Shown here one piece after another: positions 1 to 8,089 of a stretch of DNA of 13,290 nt. A program made the translations under genes and the position numbers. The DNA lies in assembly GCA_040274765.1 (NCBI GenBank), contig JBEMAY010000079.1, positions 1-13,290 on the forward strand, read 5' to 3'. This DNA comes from Psychrobacillus sp040274765. GTDB taxonomy: Bacteria; Bacillota; Bacilli; Bacillales_A; Planococcaceae. Each line of letters starts with the position of its first letter. Position 1 is the stretch's first letter. The notes under the pieces are model-generated. The model saw nothing but the letters and a program-made list of their open reading frames with translations, ran no database searches and was not told the DNA's origin.

Positions 1-2149
1 GCTGAATATCCGGCATATCTTCAATGATTAGAAGCTCAGCCCCATTATAAAAATTAGATTCTACCTTAAATTGATGAATTGGCACACTCGGACTTAGTCC
101 TAGCTGAGAAGTGATAAAATATTTGTTAGAAGGTACGGTCAATGTACCTGAAGTCCAAATAATTCCTCCGTTAGCTCTTAAAGGAGCCATTGCTTCTTTG
201 ATATCCTCTTGATAATTTAATGGTCTTTTGATGATTGTAAGGCTTCCTGGGACACTTCTATTATCTAGTTCTAGCCATTTGGCCTCTTCTTCCCCGTCTT
301 GTAAAAAGATTTCATCCCACTCACTGACTTTAATCTCTAGCTCGCGCAACCAATATTCCCACTCGTTTACGATTACGACTAATTGTTGATCTAGGAGTTT
401 TTTCTTAGACGAGCCAATATAGGGCTTAGTGGAATATATAAACGTCTGCAGATTTTTAGCTACTTTTATAAAATGAGTTTTATCTAGTTCTAACTCTTCC
501 ATCGTATTGGTGCGTTTCGTACTTTTAGATTTATGTGGGAAACTTTGAATAGAAGAAATGATGTGAGACATAGCATCATCAAACGATTCTACCACATTTA
601 CAAATAGCTTCTCTATACGAATTCGTACAGATAAAGAAACATGGATAAGCGACAGTTTGTATAGTAGATGATCCGTGTCTAACGTTCCAAATTGGCCTAA
701 AATATATTTCCAATTAGTATAGGAAAAAATACGTTCTTTTCGAGAAATGCTAGCATGGATCATTTGGTGCGCTTCATCAATAATAGTTGCACAGCCATTG
801 TCTAAAAGCTTATTTTCTCTGTCCTTGTCAGCTATGACCATGGAATGATTCGTTACAAGAATATCGCAATGCTTACTTCGTGAGAGAGCACGTTCATAAA
901 AGTCAATTCCTTTTATGTCACTAATCATCTTCTCAGATGTTCTTCTGATTTTGTCAACGAAAAGCAAACCACCTCCTGAAACATTTAACTCAGACAGGTC
1001 ACCCTCCTCTGTTATGGTAAGCCAAACTAAAATCTGCATGATTGTGAAGGTTTCATCATAAGACTCGTCATCTTGCTGGAGATGCTCCCAAAAACGATAG
1101 AGGTCAATGTAATGGTTAATACCTTTTAGTTTAGCTACTCGAAGATTGATATTCAAAATATCATAGAGCTTTGGTAATTCTTCGTTTATAAGTTGATCAA
1201 TGAGATGGGTAGTATACGTGCTAATAATAATTGGCTTTCCTTGCTCTATTCCGTGAATAACGGCGGGAATTAAATACCCTAATGTCTTCCCAATCCCTGT
1301 CTCAGCCTCACATACTATTTCTCGAGATTCAGAAAGCGCTAGGTGGATCTTATCCATCAGCTCAAATTGGCCGGCTCTTTCCTCTAGCTTTAATGTTCCC
1401 TGTTGAAATAAATGCTTCTTGTCTTCTGGAAAGCTTGGGTAAGTAATTTTACCATGCCCAGTAACAAGCACCTCTCTGTCAGACCGCAAAGGAATCCCTC
1501 GATATTCTAAATAGTTCTGAGGATCATATATTTTTCTCTTCATCGTCAATACTTCAAAAAATATAAGAGCTAGATTGGATTTTAATTGAAATGACCTTTT
1601 ATGTAATAGTTCTATTGTCTTCATAGGGAGCGTTTGTAATTGGTCAAAACATTTCAAAAGTAAATAAGCTGTAGCCATCGCATCATCATCTGCTCGGTGG
1701 GCAGATTCTAACTCTATCTTAAGCTCATTGGCTATATCCTGTAGCTTATAGCTATATACGTTAGGAAACATTAGCTTTGCAAATTCAACTGTATCGATCG
1801 ATTTACAAACTAATTTAGGTAATCCCACACGTTTTAGCTCCTGCTGCAGAAACGTCAAATCAAAATTTGTGTTGTGTGCTACAAAAATATGATCCTGCAA
1901 CATTTCTAGCACTTTAGGGGCGATTTCTTCAAATCTTGGAGCATCCTTTACATCTTTTTCCATGATGTTAGTCAAATCCTGAATAAATAGAGGAATTTGT
2001 TTTTGTGGATTAACAAACGTATTAAAGGAGCTCGTTATTTCACTATTTTCTATAAAAACAATTGCAAGCTGAATAATTCGGTCACCATTGGCAGATGAAT
2101 GGCCTGTTGTTTCAATATCGACAACTGCATATTTATGATTTTCCAACAC
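1..2149 (-). CDS. dinG: DinG-type 3'-5' exonuclease and ATP-dependent helicase (3' end cut off by window edge)
   Basis: I translated this frame by hand across the window; it is open for 716 codons and runs off the left edge, so about a quarter of the usual roughly 930-residue Bacillus protein is missing. The N-terminal third is a DEDDh (DnaQ-like) exonuclease: the DIETTG motif gives D11 and E13, AHNTNFD gives D97, and HRADDD gives H151 and D156. A superfamily 2 (XPD/DinG) helicase follows, with Walker A AETGIGKT at residues 282-289 and the DEAH box at 458-461. The four iron-sulfur cysteines of E. coli DinG are not present between these motifs. The product probably acts in DNA repair or replication; Gram-positive relatives work mainly as nucleases. 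The start is GTG at 2149, with GGTGAG seven bases upstream and an in-frame stop just before it; TTG at 2146 is the only near alternative. The gene appears to have its own promoter. Confidence 0.93.
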   Translation of the reverse strand, partial: MLENHKYAVVDIETTGHSSANGDRIIQLAIVFIENSEITSSFNTFVNPQKQIPLFIQDLTNIMEKDVKDAPRFEEIAPKVLEMLQDHIFVAHNTNFDLTFLQQELKRVGLPKLVCKSIDTVEFAKLMFPNVYSYKLQDIANELKIELESAHRADDDAMATAYLLLKCFDQLQTLPMKTIELLHKRSFQLKSNLALIFFEVLTMKRKIYDPQNYLEYRGIPLRSDREVLVTGHGKITYPSFPEDKKHLFQQGTLKLEERAGQFELMDKIHLALSESREIVCEAETGIGKTLGYLIPAVIHGIEQGKPIIISTYTTHLIDQLINEELPKLYDILNINLRVAKLKGINHYIDLYRFWEHLQQDDESYDETFTIMQILVWLTITEEGDLSELNVSGGGLLFVDKIRRTSEKMISDIKGIDFYERALSRSKHCDILVTNHSMVIADKDRENKLLDNGCATIIDEAHQMIHASISRKERIFSYTNWKYILGQFGTLDTDHLLYKLSLIHVSLSVRIRIEKLFVNVVESFDDAMSHIISSIQSFPHKSKSTKRTNTMEELELDKTHFIKVAKNLQTFIYSTKPYIGSSKKKLLDQQLVVIVNEWEYWLRELEIKVSEWDEIFLQDGEEEAKWLELDNRSVPGSLTIIKRPLNYQEDIKEAMAPLRANGGIIWTSGTLTVPSNKYFITSQLGLSPSVPIHQFKVESNFYNGAELLIIEDMPDIQ

Positions 2150-2313
2150 ACTTCATCTCACCATCATTAAAATTAAAAGCATTTTAAACAAACGCTCGAG
2201 CACTGCTTTTTAAAAATTGTACCACATTCCATTATTAGAAACGAAATATATGTGGGACTTCAAAAAATTAAAATGATTATCCTCTACTTTTACAATTATC
2301 ATATTAACGACTA

Positions 2314-2341
2314 ATTATAGGAGATTTTCATTTTATATCAA
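2314..2341 (-). promoter_or_regulatory. Predicted sigma-A promoter for dinG
   Basis: On the minus strand TTGATA (2341-2336) is followed after 16 bases by a perfect TATAAT (2319-2314). Transcription would start near 2307 and give a leader of roughly 155 bases before the dinG GTG. The elements lie downstream of the pan operon terminator, so dinG can be transcribed independently of pan. This is prediction from consensus only. Confidence 0.6.
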
Positions 2342-2373
2342 AACTAGCTTGTTATAAAGGTCTAATTTGAGGA

Positions 2374-2422
2374 TAAAAAACAAAACCCCGGAAATTTTAC
2401 AAATAGTAAAAATCTCCAGGGG
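2374..2422 (-). terminator. Intrinsic terminator of the panB-panC-panD operon
   Basis: Read on the minus strand, a long hairpin (CCCC at one end, GGGG at the other, with an A/T-rich inner stem GTAAAA/TTTTAC) spans 2422-2386. It is followed by the T-rich run TTTTGTTTTTT at 2385-2375. It lies about 50 bases past the panD stop, the expected place for an operon terminator. Confidence 0.85.
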
Positions 2423-2473
2423 ATATTTTAAATTCAAGGTGGATTTTACTGCAGCCACCTCCTAGCACATCTA

Positions 2474-2857
2474 TTACATTACTGTTGCTTCTGGCTCGTA
2501 GTTGATAATTTGATTAATCGTATTATCTGAGTTCATTATCCCTACTGTTGGACGATGGTTTTTTGCTTCTTCATTCATTACATATGCGTAAGATAAGATA
2601 ATGACGATATCTCCACGTTGGACAAGGCGTGCTGCAGCTCCATTTACACAAATTACGCCACTTCCGCGTTCTCCTGCAATAATATATGTTTCAAAGCGCG
2701 CACCATTGTTATTATTAACAATATGGACCTTTTCATTTGGCAGCATTCCTACAGCATCTAAAATATTTTGGTCAATTGTAATACTTCCTACATAATTTAA
2801 ATCTGCCTCCGTCACTACTGCTCGGTGAATCTTACTATTTAACATCATTCTTAACAT
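2474..2857 (-). CDS. panD: Aspartate 1-decarboxylase proenzyme
   Basis: PanD converts L-aspartate to beta-alanine, one of the two building blocks of pantothenate, in the cytoplasm. The protein is a pyruvoyl enzyme made as a proenzyme that cleaves itself between Gly24 and Ser25. The chosen ATG places the GSITID motif exactly there, and the conserved K9, H11, R54, T57 and Y58 also match E. coli numbering. At 127 residues it has the usual length. The ATG lies two bases after the panC stop, with GGAAG inside the end of panC as ribosome binding site, so the two genes are translationally close. It is the last gene of panBCD and is followed by a terminator. No irregularity is seen. Confidence 0.97.
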   Translation of the reverse strand: MLRMMLNSKIHRAVVTEADLNYVGSITIDQNILDAVGMLPNEKVHIVNNNNGARFETYIIAGERGSGVICVNGAAARLVQRGDIVIILSYAYVMNEEAKNHRPTVGIMNSDNTINQIINYEPEATVM

Positions 2858-2859
2858 GA

Positions 2860-3708
2860 TTACTGCACTTCCTTCATATTAACTATTATATTATCAATTA
2901 ATCTTGCTTTTTCAAAAAATACGGCAGCTGCAAATAATACTTCTTCTGTATACTCGTTCACAGGTTGCAATGTTGGATAAGCTAAAGCCTCCAGGTAATC
3001 TATTTTACCAGAAGTGTTTTCCATAATATACTGTTTAGCTTCAGCAATAGCCACTTGCACATCCCCTGTACGAAGCGCGTTCTCCTTTGCCAGCGAAAGG
3101 GCCTTGTAAATATGAGGTGCAACTTCACGTTCTTGCTCGCTAAGAAATACATTTCGAGAACTTTTAGCTAATCCATCCTCTTCACGTATAGTCGGGACAG
3201 CAACTATTTCTAGAGGGAAGTTGTAAGCCTCCACAAATAACTTAATAATCGCAAGCTGCTGAGCATCTTTTTGTCCGAAGTATGCCTTTGTTGGTTGCAC
3301 TAAATGAAACAGCTTCGAAATTACTTTCAATACTCCATCAAAATGTCCTGGTCGTGTAGACCCACATAATTTAGTAGAAATCTCACCAGCATGTATAGTT
3401 ATACCACTTTCAAAGGGATACATCTCATCTGGAGTAGGAAGAAATAATAAATCTACACCCGCCTCTGTAGCGACTTTAGTATCTCTATCAATATCTCTAG
3501 GATATCGATCTAAATCTTCATTTGGTCCAAACTGTGCAGGATTAACAAATATACTTGCAACAACAAAGTCATTTTCAGCACGTGCTCTTGTAAGAAGGGC
3601 TTGGTGACCTTCATGTAGATAGCCCATCGTTGGTACAAAACCAATAGTATGTTGTTTATGTTGAGAAATAATTGCTTTTAGTTCTTCAATTGTTTGTACT
3701 GTCTGCAT
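2860..3708 (-). CDS. panC: Pantothenate synthetase (pantoate--beta-alanine ligase)
   Basis: PanC joins pantoate and beta-alanine with ATP through a pantoyl-adenylate, the last step of pantothenate synthesis. The sequence carries the HIGH-like nucleotide-binding motif (TMGYLHEGH), the conserved FVNPAQFGPNEDLDRYPR block, GQKDAQQL and the KMSKS-like region (KSSRNVFLS). I place the start at ATG 3708, giving 282 residues, rather than at the upstream in-frame ATG at 3726. The GGAGGT ribosome binding site at 3724-3719 sits ten bases before 3708 but immediately after the 3726 ATG, where it could not serve that codon. From 3708 the gene overlaps the end of panB by 23 bases, implying translational coupling. 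Family length is about 280-290 residues. Confidence 0.96.
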   Translation of the reverse strand: MQTVQTIEELKAIISQHKQHTIGFVPTMGYLHEGHQALLTRARAENDFVVASIFVNPAQFGPNEDLDRYPRDIDRDTKVATEAGVDLLFLPTPDEMYPFESGITIHAGEISTKLCGSTRPGHFDGVLKVISKLFHLVQPTKAYFGQKDAQQLAIIKLFVEAYNFPLEIVAVPTIREEDGLAKSSRNVFLSEQEREVAPHIYKALSLAKENALRTGDVQVAIAEAKQYIMENTSGKIDYLEALAYPTLQPVNEYTEEVLFAAAVFFEKARLIDNIIVNMKEVQ

Positions 3709-4546
3709 GGCTTGAGTTACCTCCATATAGTTGGTTTAGTTGATCATCCTTCATCGTGAAAGAATGCTCTATAGCAGGGAATGCCCCATTCTTTACTTCT
3801 TCTACGTACTGCTTAATACCACTTAAAATAGGTTCTCCCACATTCGCATATTCTTTTACGAACTTCGGTATATGATGAGATCCATACTTAACCAAATCAT
3901 GGAAAACTAAGACTTGACCGTCCGCAGTTGAACCAGCTCCAATTCCAATCGTTGGTATCATAAGAGCGCTCGATATTTGCTCTGTTAGCTGATAAGGTAT
4001 ACACTCCAACACAACAGCGCAAGCTCCTGCCAGCTCACATTCTTTTGCATCTTCTATTAATTTTTGCGCTGCCTCTACTGTTTTTCCTTGTACTTTGTAT
4101 CCACCTAAAACTCCAGCTGATTGAGGTAATAACCCTAAGTGGGCAACAACTGGAATACCAGCAAATGTTAACTTTTCAATTACCGGTATAATTGCACCTG
4201 CTCCCTCTAGCTTAACTGCCTGTGCACCAGTCTCCTGCATTAATCGAACAGCATTAGAAAGTGATTGATCAATATTTCCGTGATAGCTCCCAAATGGCAT
4301 ATCTACTACTAAGAATGTATTTGGTGCCCCTCTTCTAGCAGCTTTACCATGATGAATCATATCATTCATCGTAACTGCTACTGTGGAATCGTATCCTAGT
4401 ACGACCATACCAACTGAATCTCCAACTAAAATCATATCGACATTCGCTTCTTCAGCAAACTTTGCTGTTGGGTAGTCATAAGCTGTGATCATGGAAATCT
4501 TTTCTTCATTAAGTTTCATTTTCAAAAAATCACTCGTTGTTTTCAT
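3686..4546 (-). CDS. panB: 3-methyl-2-oxobutanoate hydroxymethyltransferase
   Basis: PanB transfers a hydroxymethyl group from 5,10-methylene-tetrahydrofolate to alpha-ketoisovalerate to give ketopantoate, the first committed step of pantothenate synthesis. It is a cytoplasmic TIM-barrel enzyme. The magnesium-binding residues appear as D43 (in VGDSVGM), D82 (in VVDMPFGSY) and E114 (in KLEGA), and the catalytic glutamate is E181 (in VLEC), all at standard family positions. The length of 286 residues is a little over the E. coli protein because of a short C-terminal tail. The ATG at 4546 is preceded by GAGGAGGG. It is the first gene of panB-panC-panD and has a 262-base structured leader separating it from birA. 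Confidence 0.97.
   Translation of the reverse strand: MKTTSDFLKMKLNEEKISMITAYDYPTAKFAEEANVDMILVGDSVGMVVLGYDSTVAVTMNDMIHHGKAARRGAPNTFLVVDMPFGSYHGNIDQSLSNAVRLMQETGAQAVKLEGAGAIIPVIEKLTFAGIPVVAHLGLLPQSAGVLGGYKVQGKTVEAAQKLIEDAKECELAGACAVVLECIPYQLTEQISSALMIPTIGIGAGSTADGQVLVFHDLVKYGSHHIPKFVKEYANVGEPILSGIKQYVEEVKNGAFPAIEHSFTMKDDQLNQLYGGNSSHADSTNN
3719..3724 (-). promoter_or_regulatory. panC ribosome binding site that decides the start
   Basis: GGAGGT on the minus strand, inside the end of panB and ten bases before the ATG at 3708. It overlaps the codon after the alternative upstream ATG (3726), which argues that the longer reading is not the real protein. Confidence 0.75.
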
Positions 4547-4808
4547 CCATTTCCCTCCTCATTAAATCATTACCTGGAGTACAGCAAAAACGCAGACTCG
4601 GTAAATTGAAGAGAAAACCAAATATAAAGCCCTTCAATCCTAACGTGGACAGAAGGGCAGAAAATTTACATTCATCGGTTTTCTCCGTCCCTGTCATTCA
4701 AAGATCAAGGCAGACTATTAAATTTTCAACATTAACGTTACAGGTGCAGTTCTTTATAGATACTACCCTTCGCATACAGAATAACAGAATTAGACGAAAA
4801 CGTCCAAA
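4547..4808 (-). promoter_or_regulatory. Long structured leader between birA and panB, candidate pan-operon control region
   Basis: These 262 bases separate birA from panB, in contrast to gaps of at most 18 bases within the upstream gene set. On the minus strand there is a hairpin with a perfect seven-pair outer stem (4658-4629) followed by a T-rich tract. Closer to panB a second stem (TACC-GAGT pairing ACTC-CA-GGTA, 4603-4571) carries a two-base bulge and ends about 15 bases before the ribosome binding site region. A possible -10 (TATAAA) lies at 4758-4753 without a good -35. A conserved pan RNA motif has been described before pantothenate genes in Firmicutes; whether this leader matches it I cannot tell by eye. 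Confidence 0.4.
4618..4658 (-). terminator. Terminator-like hairpin in the birA-panB gap
   Basis: Minus strand: GCCCTTC (4658-4652) pairs perfectly with GAAGGGC (4635-4629), with an inner TCC/GGA stem and a six-base loop, followed by TTTATATTT. It could end the upstream operon after birA. It could also be a regulatory terminator in the panB leader, since I see no convincing promoter between it and panB. The T tract is interrupted, so its strength is doubtful. Confidence 0.5.
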
Positions 4809-5795
4809 TTAAATTTTAAGTAAATCGATATCAGCCGAATAGATACCTTTAATCTCACCATTGTCTAATTGAAGCTGCAATGCACCATCATTCGTCATAC
4901 CAATAGCTACTCCCTCAATCGTATCTCTTAACGTAGTAGCTCTAATCCTATTACCAATCGTACAATTATAGCTCTCCCAAATGAGTTTAATAGGTTCGAA
5001 ACCTAGCGTGATGTACATGTCACTATATTTTTCTAAATAATATAGAACTTTGGAAGTCAGAAGAGCTCTGTTTACGTCTTCTCCTGTTTCTAATTTTAAA
5101 GAAGTTGCAATAGATTCCAAAGCTCCTTCAAAGGATTCTGATGTTTGATTAACGTTGATACCAATCCCTATAATAATAGCCTGAACACGGTCCATATCGG
5201 ACTGAAGCTCCGTAAGGATACCAGTCACTTTCTTTCCATTAATGAGTAAATCGTTTGGCCACTTGATGCTTGGTACACAGGTTGTAGTATCTTCTATCGC
5301 TCTGGCGATTGCTACAGCAGCTACTAATGTAAATTGTGCGGCGAATTGAGGACTAATATTTGGTCGTAGTATCATACTCATCCAGATACCCTTGCCAGCT
5401 GAAGATTCCCAAGAACGATCTAGTCTACCTCGCCCAGCAGTTTGCTCCTCGGATACGACTAACGTTCCATGCGGAGATCCCTCCCGCGCTTTGTTAGTAG
5501 CAATTGTCTGGGTAGAATCACAGACAGGATAATACAGAATGTTTCTACCAAGTTCCTTTGTTTCGAGATGAAGCGAAATACGTTCACTAGCTAAAGTATC
5601 GGGCATATGTTTTAGAATATATCCTTTTTTCTTTATAGCTTCTATTTCGTAGCCCATTTCTTCAAGTCCTTTGAGATACTTCCATACCATCGTTCTAGAT
5701 ATTTCTAGTTCTTCTGCAAGTGTTTGGCCAGAAATTGGGTCTCCATTAGCTGCCAACAGTCTAGAGATAATTCTTTCTTTAATTGTTATACTCAC
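4809..5795 (-). CDS. birA: Bifunctional biotin--[biotin carboxyl carrier protein] ligase and biotin repressor
   Basis: BirA activates biotin as biotinyl-5'-AMP and attaches it to the carrier protein of biotin carboxylases; the two-domain form also represses biotin synthesis and uptake genes. The N-terminal winged helix-turn-helix is seen at about residues 8-60 (GQTLAEELEISRTMVWKYLK region), so this is the regulatory class. The ligase domain follows with GRGRLDRSW (121-129), KWPND (178-182), GKKVTGIL around the biotin-binding lysine, and GIGINVN. A C-terminal SH3-like domain closes the 328-residue protein, the usual length. The start is GTG at 5795, 17 bases inside the end of cca, with AGGAATGG upstream, implying coupled translation. 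It is the last gene of the run that begins at 9639. Confidence 0.95.
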   Translation of the reverse strand: MSITIKERIISRLLAANGDPISGQTLAEELEISRTMVWKYLKGLEEMGYEIEAIKKKGYILKHMPDTLASERISLHLETKELGRNILYYPVCDSTQTIATNKAREGSPHGTLVVSEEQTAGRGRLDRSWESSAGKGIWMSMILRPNISPQFAAQFTLVAAVAIARAIEDTTTCVPSIKWPNDLLINGKKVTGILTELQSDMDRVQAIIIGIGINVNQTSESFEGALESIATSLKLETGEDVNRALLTSKVLYYLEKYSDMYITLGFEPIKLIWESYNCTIGNRIRATTLRDTIEGVAIGMTNDGALQLQLDNGEIKGIYSADIDLLKI

Positions 5796-6957
5796 GAAAA
5801 AACCATTCCTTTATTTGTGCTCTGTCATTTTTTATTTCTTTATTCAAAATCATTATTGTAATCTTATCCAAAGCTTCTTTTATCCAAGGTCCTCGCTTGT
5901 CCTGCTTCCATTCCATTAAGTCATTACCGCTAATTACTACATCTCTTTTTGACGAAATAGCTAGTTTCCTTTTCTCTTCTATTATTTTCTCAGGGGTATA
6001 CGAGTGCTTAATCTTATAAAGGACCCTGCCATAGCTTGATGCTGCAATCAATACTTCTTCGGAAAATTGAAATAGCTCTACAGAATCCCATCTCCCTTTT
6101 TTCAAACAATCCACCGCAACGAGAACTTCCTTCACGTGCTTTTTCTCTATATTAGAACATTTATAAGCGGAGAGGATCTCTCTATAACTAGAATCTTTAT
6201 TCATTAAGATAAGAAATGCCCAACCATTTGCTTTTATCCCAAAGCTTTCGAAATCACTCCAACAAGCTGAAGCTTCCCAATTTCCTACAAAATGCTTGGA
6301 AAGTCCTGTCGAAGTAAACAAATCCATTCCTTTAGAAGGATAGTCACTCATCCATATCTTTTCAAGTTCTACTTTTACTCTTTCTATCGAAATATGGATA
6401 ATTAATGGATGGAGCACTTTTATGGCAGCTTCCGTAGCGCTATCTAATGTAAAATCTAATTGTGCAGAAAATCGTATCGCTCGTAACATTCGTAAAGCAT
6501 CCTCAGAAAACCGTTCCTTCGGGTTACCTACAGCCTTTACTACTTTGTGCAGCAAATCCGATTTTCCTCCAAACAAATCGATTAACTTATCTTCTTTCGT
6601 TAATGCCATGGAGTTAATCGTGAAATCTCTTCTCTTTAAATCTTCCTCAAGTGTGTGAACAAAAGTAACTTCGTCCGGTCTTCTATGGTCACTATACGTA
6701 GTTTCTGATCGAAAGGTTGTCACTTCGATTGGTTCAGATAGCACTACAAGGACTGTTCCATGATCAATTCCCACATCAATGGTATGTTCAAATAACTCTT
6801 TTACTTGTAGTGGTAAAGCATTAGTTGTTATGTCAACATCGTTAGCCTTCACTCCTCTAACGAAGTCTCTTACAGCTCCACCAACCACATATGCCTCGAA
6901 GCCAGCATTTTCAAGTATGGAGATTACTTTATAGGCATCTGGCCATCGATTTTCCAT
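5779..6957 (-). CDS. cca: CCA-adding tRNA nucleotidyltransferase
   Basis: This enzyme builds or repairs the 3'-CCA end of tRNAs from CTP and ATP without a nucleic-acid template. It is a class II (bacterial) nucleotidyltransferase: GGAVRD at 26-31, the metal-binding DVD at 40-42, the RRDFTINSMA motif at 109-118, and the ERFSEDALRMLRAIRF region at 148-163 that includes the nucleotide-selecting EDxxR block. The C-terminal body and tail domains are less conserved. I choose the ATG at 6957 (392 residues). It aligns with the Bacillus N-terminus and lies just after the bshA stop. Longer readings from ATG at 6981 or 6993 extend into bshA without a better ribosome binding site. No frame break was seen. 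Confidence 0.93.
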   Translation of the reverse strand: MENRWPDAYKVISILENAGFEAYVVGGAVRDFVRGVKANDVDITTNALPLQVKELFEHTIDVGIDHGTVLVVLSEPIEVTTFRSETTYSDHRRPDEVTFVHTLEEDLKRRDFTINSMALTKEDKLIDLFGGKSDLLHKVVKAVGNPKERFSEDALRMLRAIRFSAQLDFTLDSATEAAIKVLHPLIIHISIERVKVELEKIWMSDYPSKGMDLFTSTGLSKHFVGNWEASACWSDFESFGIKANGWAFLILMNKDSSYREILSAYKCSNIEKKHVKEVLVAVDCLKKGRWDSVELFQFSEEVLIAASSYGRVLYKIKHSYTPEKIIEEKRKLAISSKRDVVISGNDLMEWKQDKRGPWIKEALDKITIMILNKEIKNDRAQIKEWFFREYNN

Positions 6958-6958
6958 T

Positions 6959-8089
6959 TCATTTCTTCGCCACTCTTTCATACATCTTTTCATATTGCTC
7001 TACTATTTGCGATGAGCTAAAACGTTCCTCTACGATTTGGACGGCCCTTTTCTTTAACTGTTTATGTAAATGAGGATCCTTCAATATTTTCAGTCCATAT
7101 TCGGCAACACTATTGATATCTCCAAGAGGTACCAAATATCCATTTTCACCAGGTATTATGACTTCTGGTATTCCGCCAACGGCCGTTCCAATACATGGAA
7201 CCTCACAGGCCATTGCCTCCAGTAATACTAAACCAAATGACTCTTTTTCAGATAACAATAGCATCAGATCGGATATAGAATATAGCTCAGATACGTTTTC
7301 TTGCTTCCCGAGAAACAGAACATCCTTTTCAATGGGCTTACCCTTCACATATTCCATCACGGGATGCTTTTCTGGACCATCCCCTACTAATAGGAGTTTT
7401 GCTGGGACTTCTTTATGCATTAATTCAAAGCTCTTTACAACATCCGGAACGTGCTTGACTTTCCTAAAATTGGATACATGGATGACAACTTTTTCATTCT
7501 CTTTAATGCCTAATAATTCTTTGAGGTTGTTTGCATCCTTTTTGTGATACTCTCTTTCATCTACAAAATTATATATCGTCTCAATATCTTTTTTGGTCGT
7601 AATTAGCTCTCTTGTTTGTTTCACTAACGATGTTGAGACGGCTGTAACGACATCCGACTTATCAATTCCATACTGAATGGCTCCAGTCAATGAGGAGTCG
7701 TAACCAAGAACCGTAATGTCTGTCCCATGCAAAGTAGTAACAATTCCGATATCAGAATTAGCCATATCCTTAGCAAGGATCGCACAAACCGCATGTGGGA
7801 TAGCATAGTGGACATGTAGCACATCTAAGCCCTCATCCTGAATTACTTCGGCCATTTTATTAGCCAAAGCAATGTCATAAGGGGCGTATTGAAACACCGA
7901 GTAACTATTTACTTCCACTTGGTGAAACGTAATAGTCGGATAGATTTTGTTTAAACGAAAGGGAACACTAGATGTGATGAAATGGATCTCATGCCCTTTT
8001 TCAGCAAGCATTTTTCCTAGCTCAGTAGCTATAACTCCAGAGCCTCCAACAGTAGGATAACAAGTAATACCTATTTTTAGTTTACGCAT
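6959..8089 (-). CDS. bshA: N-acetyl-alpha-D-glucosaminyl L-malate synthase (bacillithiol synthesis)
   Basis: BshA is a retaining GT-B glycosyltransferase (GT4 family) that transfers GlcNAc from UDP-GlcNAc to L-malate, the first step in making bacillithiol, the main low-molecular-weight thiol of bacilli. The sequence shows the N-terminal glycine-rich loop (GGSG, 15-18), HVHYAIPH (92-99), LHGTD (120-124) and the EX7E element of the nucleotide-sugar site (E283 and E291, in EKESFGLVLLE). At 376 residues it has the usual length. AGAGGAC precedes the ATG at 8089. The position next to cca and birA matches B. subtilis, but the deacetylase gene bshB1, which lies between mgsA and bshA there, is absent: only 18 bases separate bshA from mgsA. 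Confidence 0.95.
   Translation of the reverse strand: MRKLKIGITCYPTVGGSGVIATELGKMLAEKGHEIHFITSSVPFRLNKIYPTITFHQVEVNSYSVFQYAPYDIALANKMAEVIQDEGLDVLHVHYAIPHAVCAILAKDMANSDIGIVTTLHGTDITVLGYDSSLTGAIQYGIDKSDVVTAVSTSLVKQTRELITTKKDIETIYNFVDEREYHKKDANNLKELLGIKENEKVVIHVSNFRKVKHVPDVVKSFELMHKEVPAKLLLVGDGPEKHPVMEYVKGKPIEKDVLFLGKQENVSELYSISDLMLLLSEKESFGLVLLEAMACEVPCIGTAVGGIPEVIIPGENGYLVPLGDINSVAEYGLKILKDPHLHKQLKKRAVQIVEERFSSSQIVEQYEKMYERVAKK

Larger units (their letters stand above)
2150..2473. other. Gene-free gap between panD and dinG
   Basis: No coding potential is evident on either strand in these 324 bases. The gap holds the hairpin terminator that closes the pan operon (2374-2422), a vegetative-type promoter reading into dinG (2314-2341), and a weak inverted repeat in the presumed dinG leader: seven-base arms at 2175-2181 and 2204-2210 around the palindrome gctcgagc at 2194-2201. 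I saw no LexA-type operator of the CGAAC-N4-GTTCG form. Confidence 0.7.

Noticed and set aside
2175..2210. LexA-type SOS operator upstream of dinG
   Set aside because: The CGAGCGTTTG stretch on the minus strand lacks the CGAAC-N4-GTTCG spacing, so there is no support for a LexA site.
4793..4804. Small GACG-AAAA-CGTC hairpin just past birA as a terminator
   Set aside because: Only a four-pair core with weak A/T extension and no following T run on either strand.
4537..4812. 91-codon plus-strand reading frame across the birA-panB gap
   Set aside because: Basic, low-complexity translation with no recognisable domain and no good ribosome binding site; it overlaps the panB start and birA end and is better explained as chance openness of a structured leader.
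7113..7547. 144-codon plus-strand frame inside bshA
   Set aside because: Antisense shadow of a clearly conserved glycosyltransferase gene; serine- and threonine-rich composition is typical of an antisense frame and there is no ribosome binding site.
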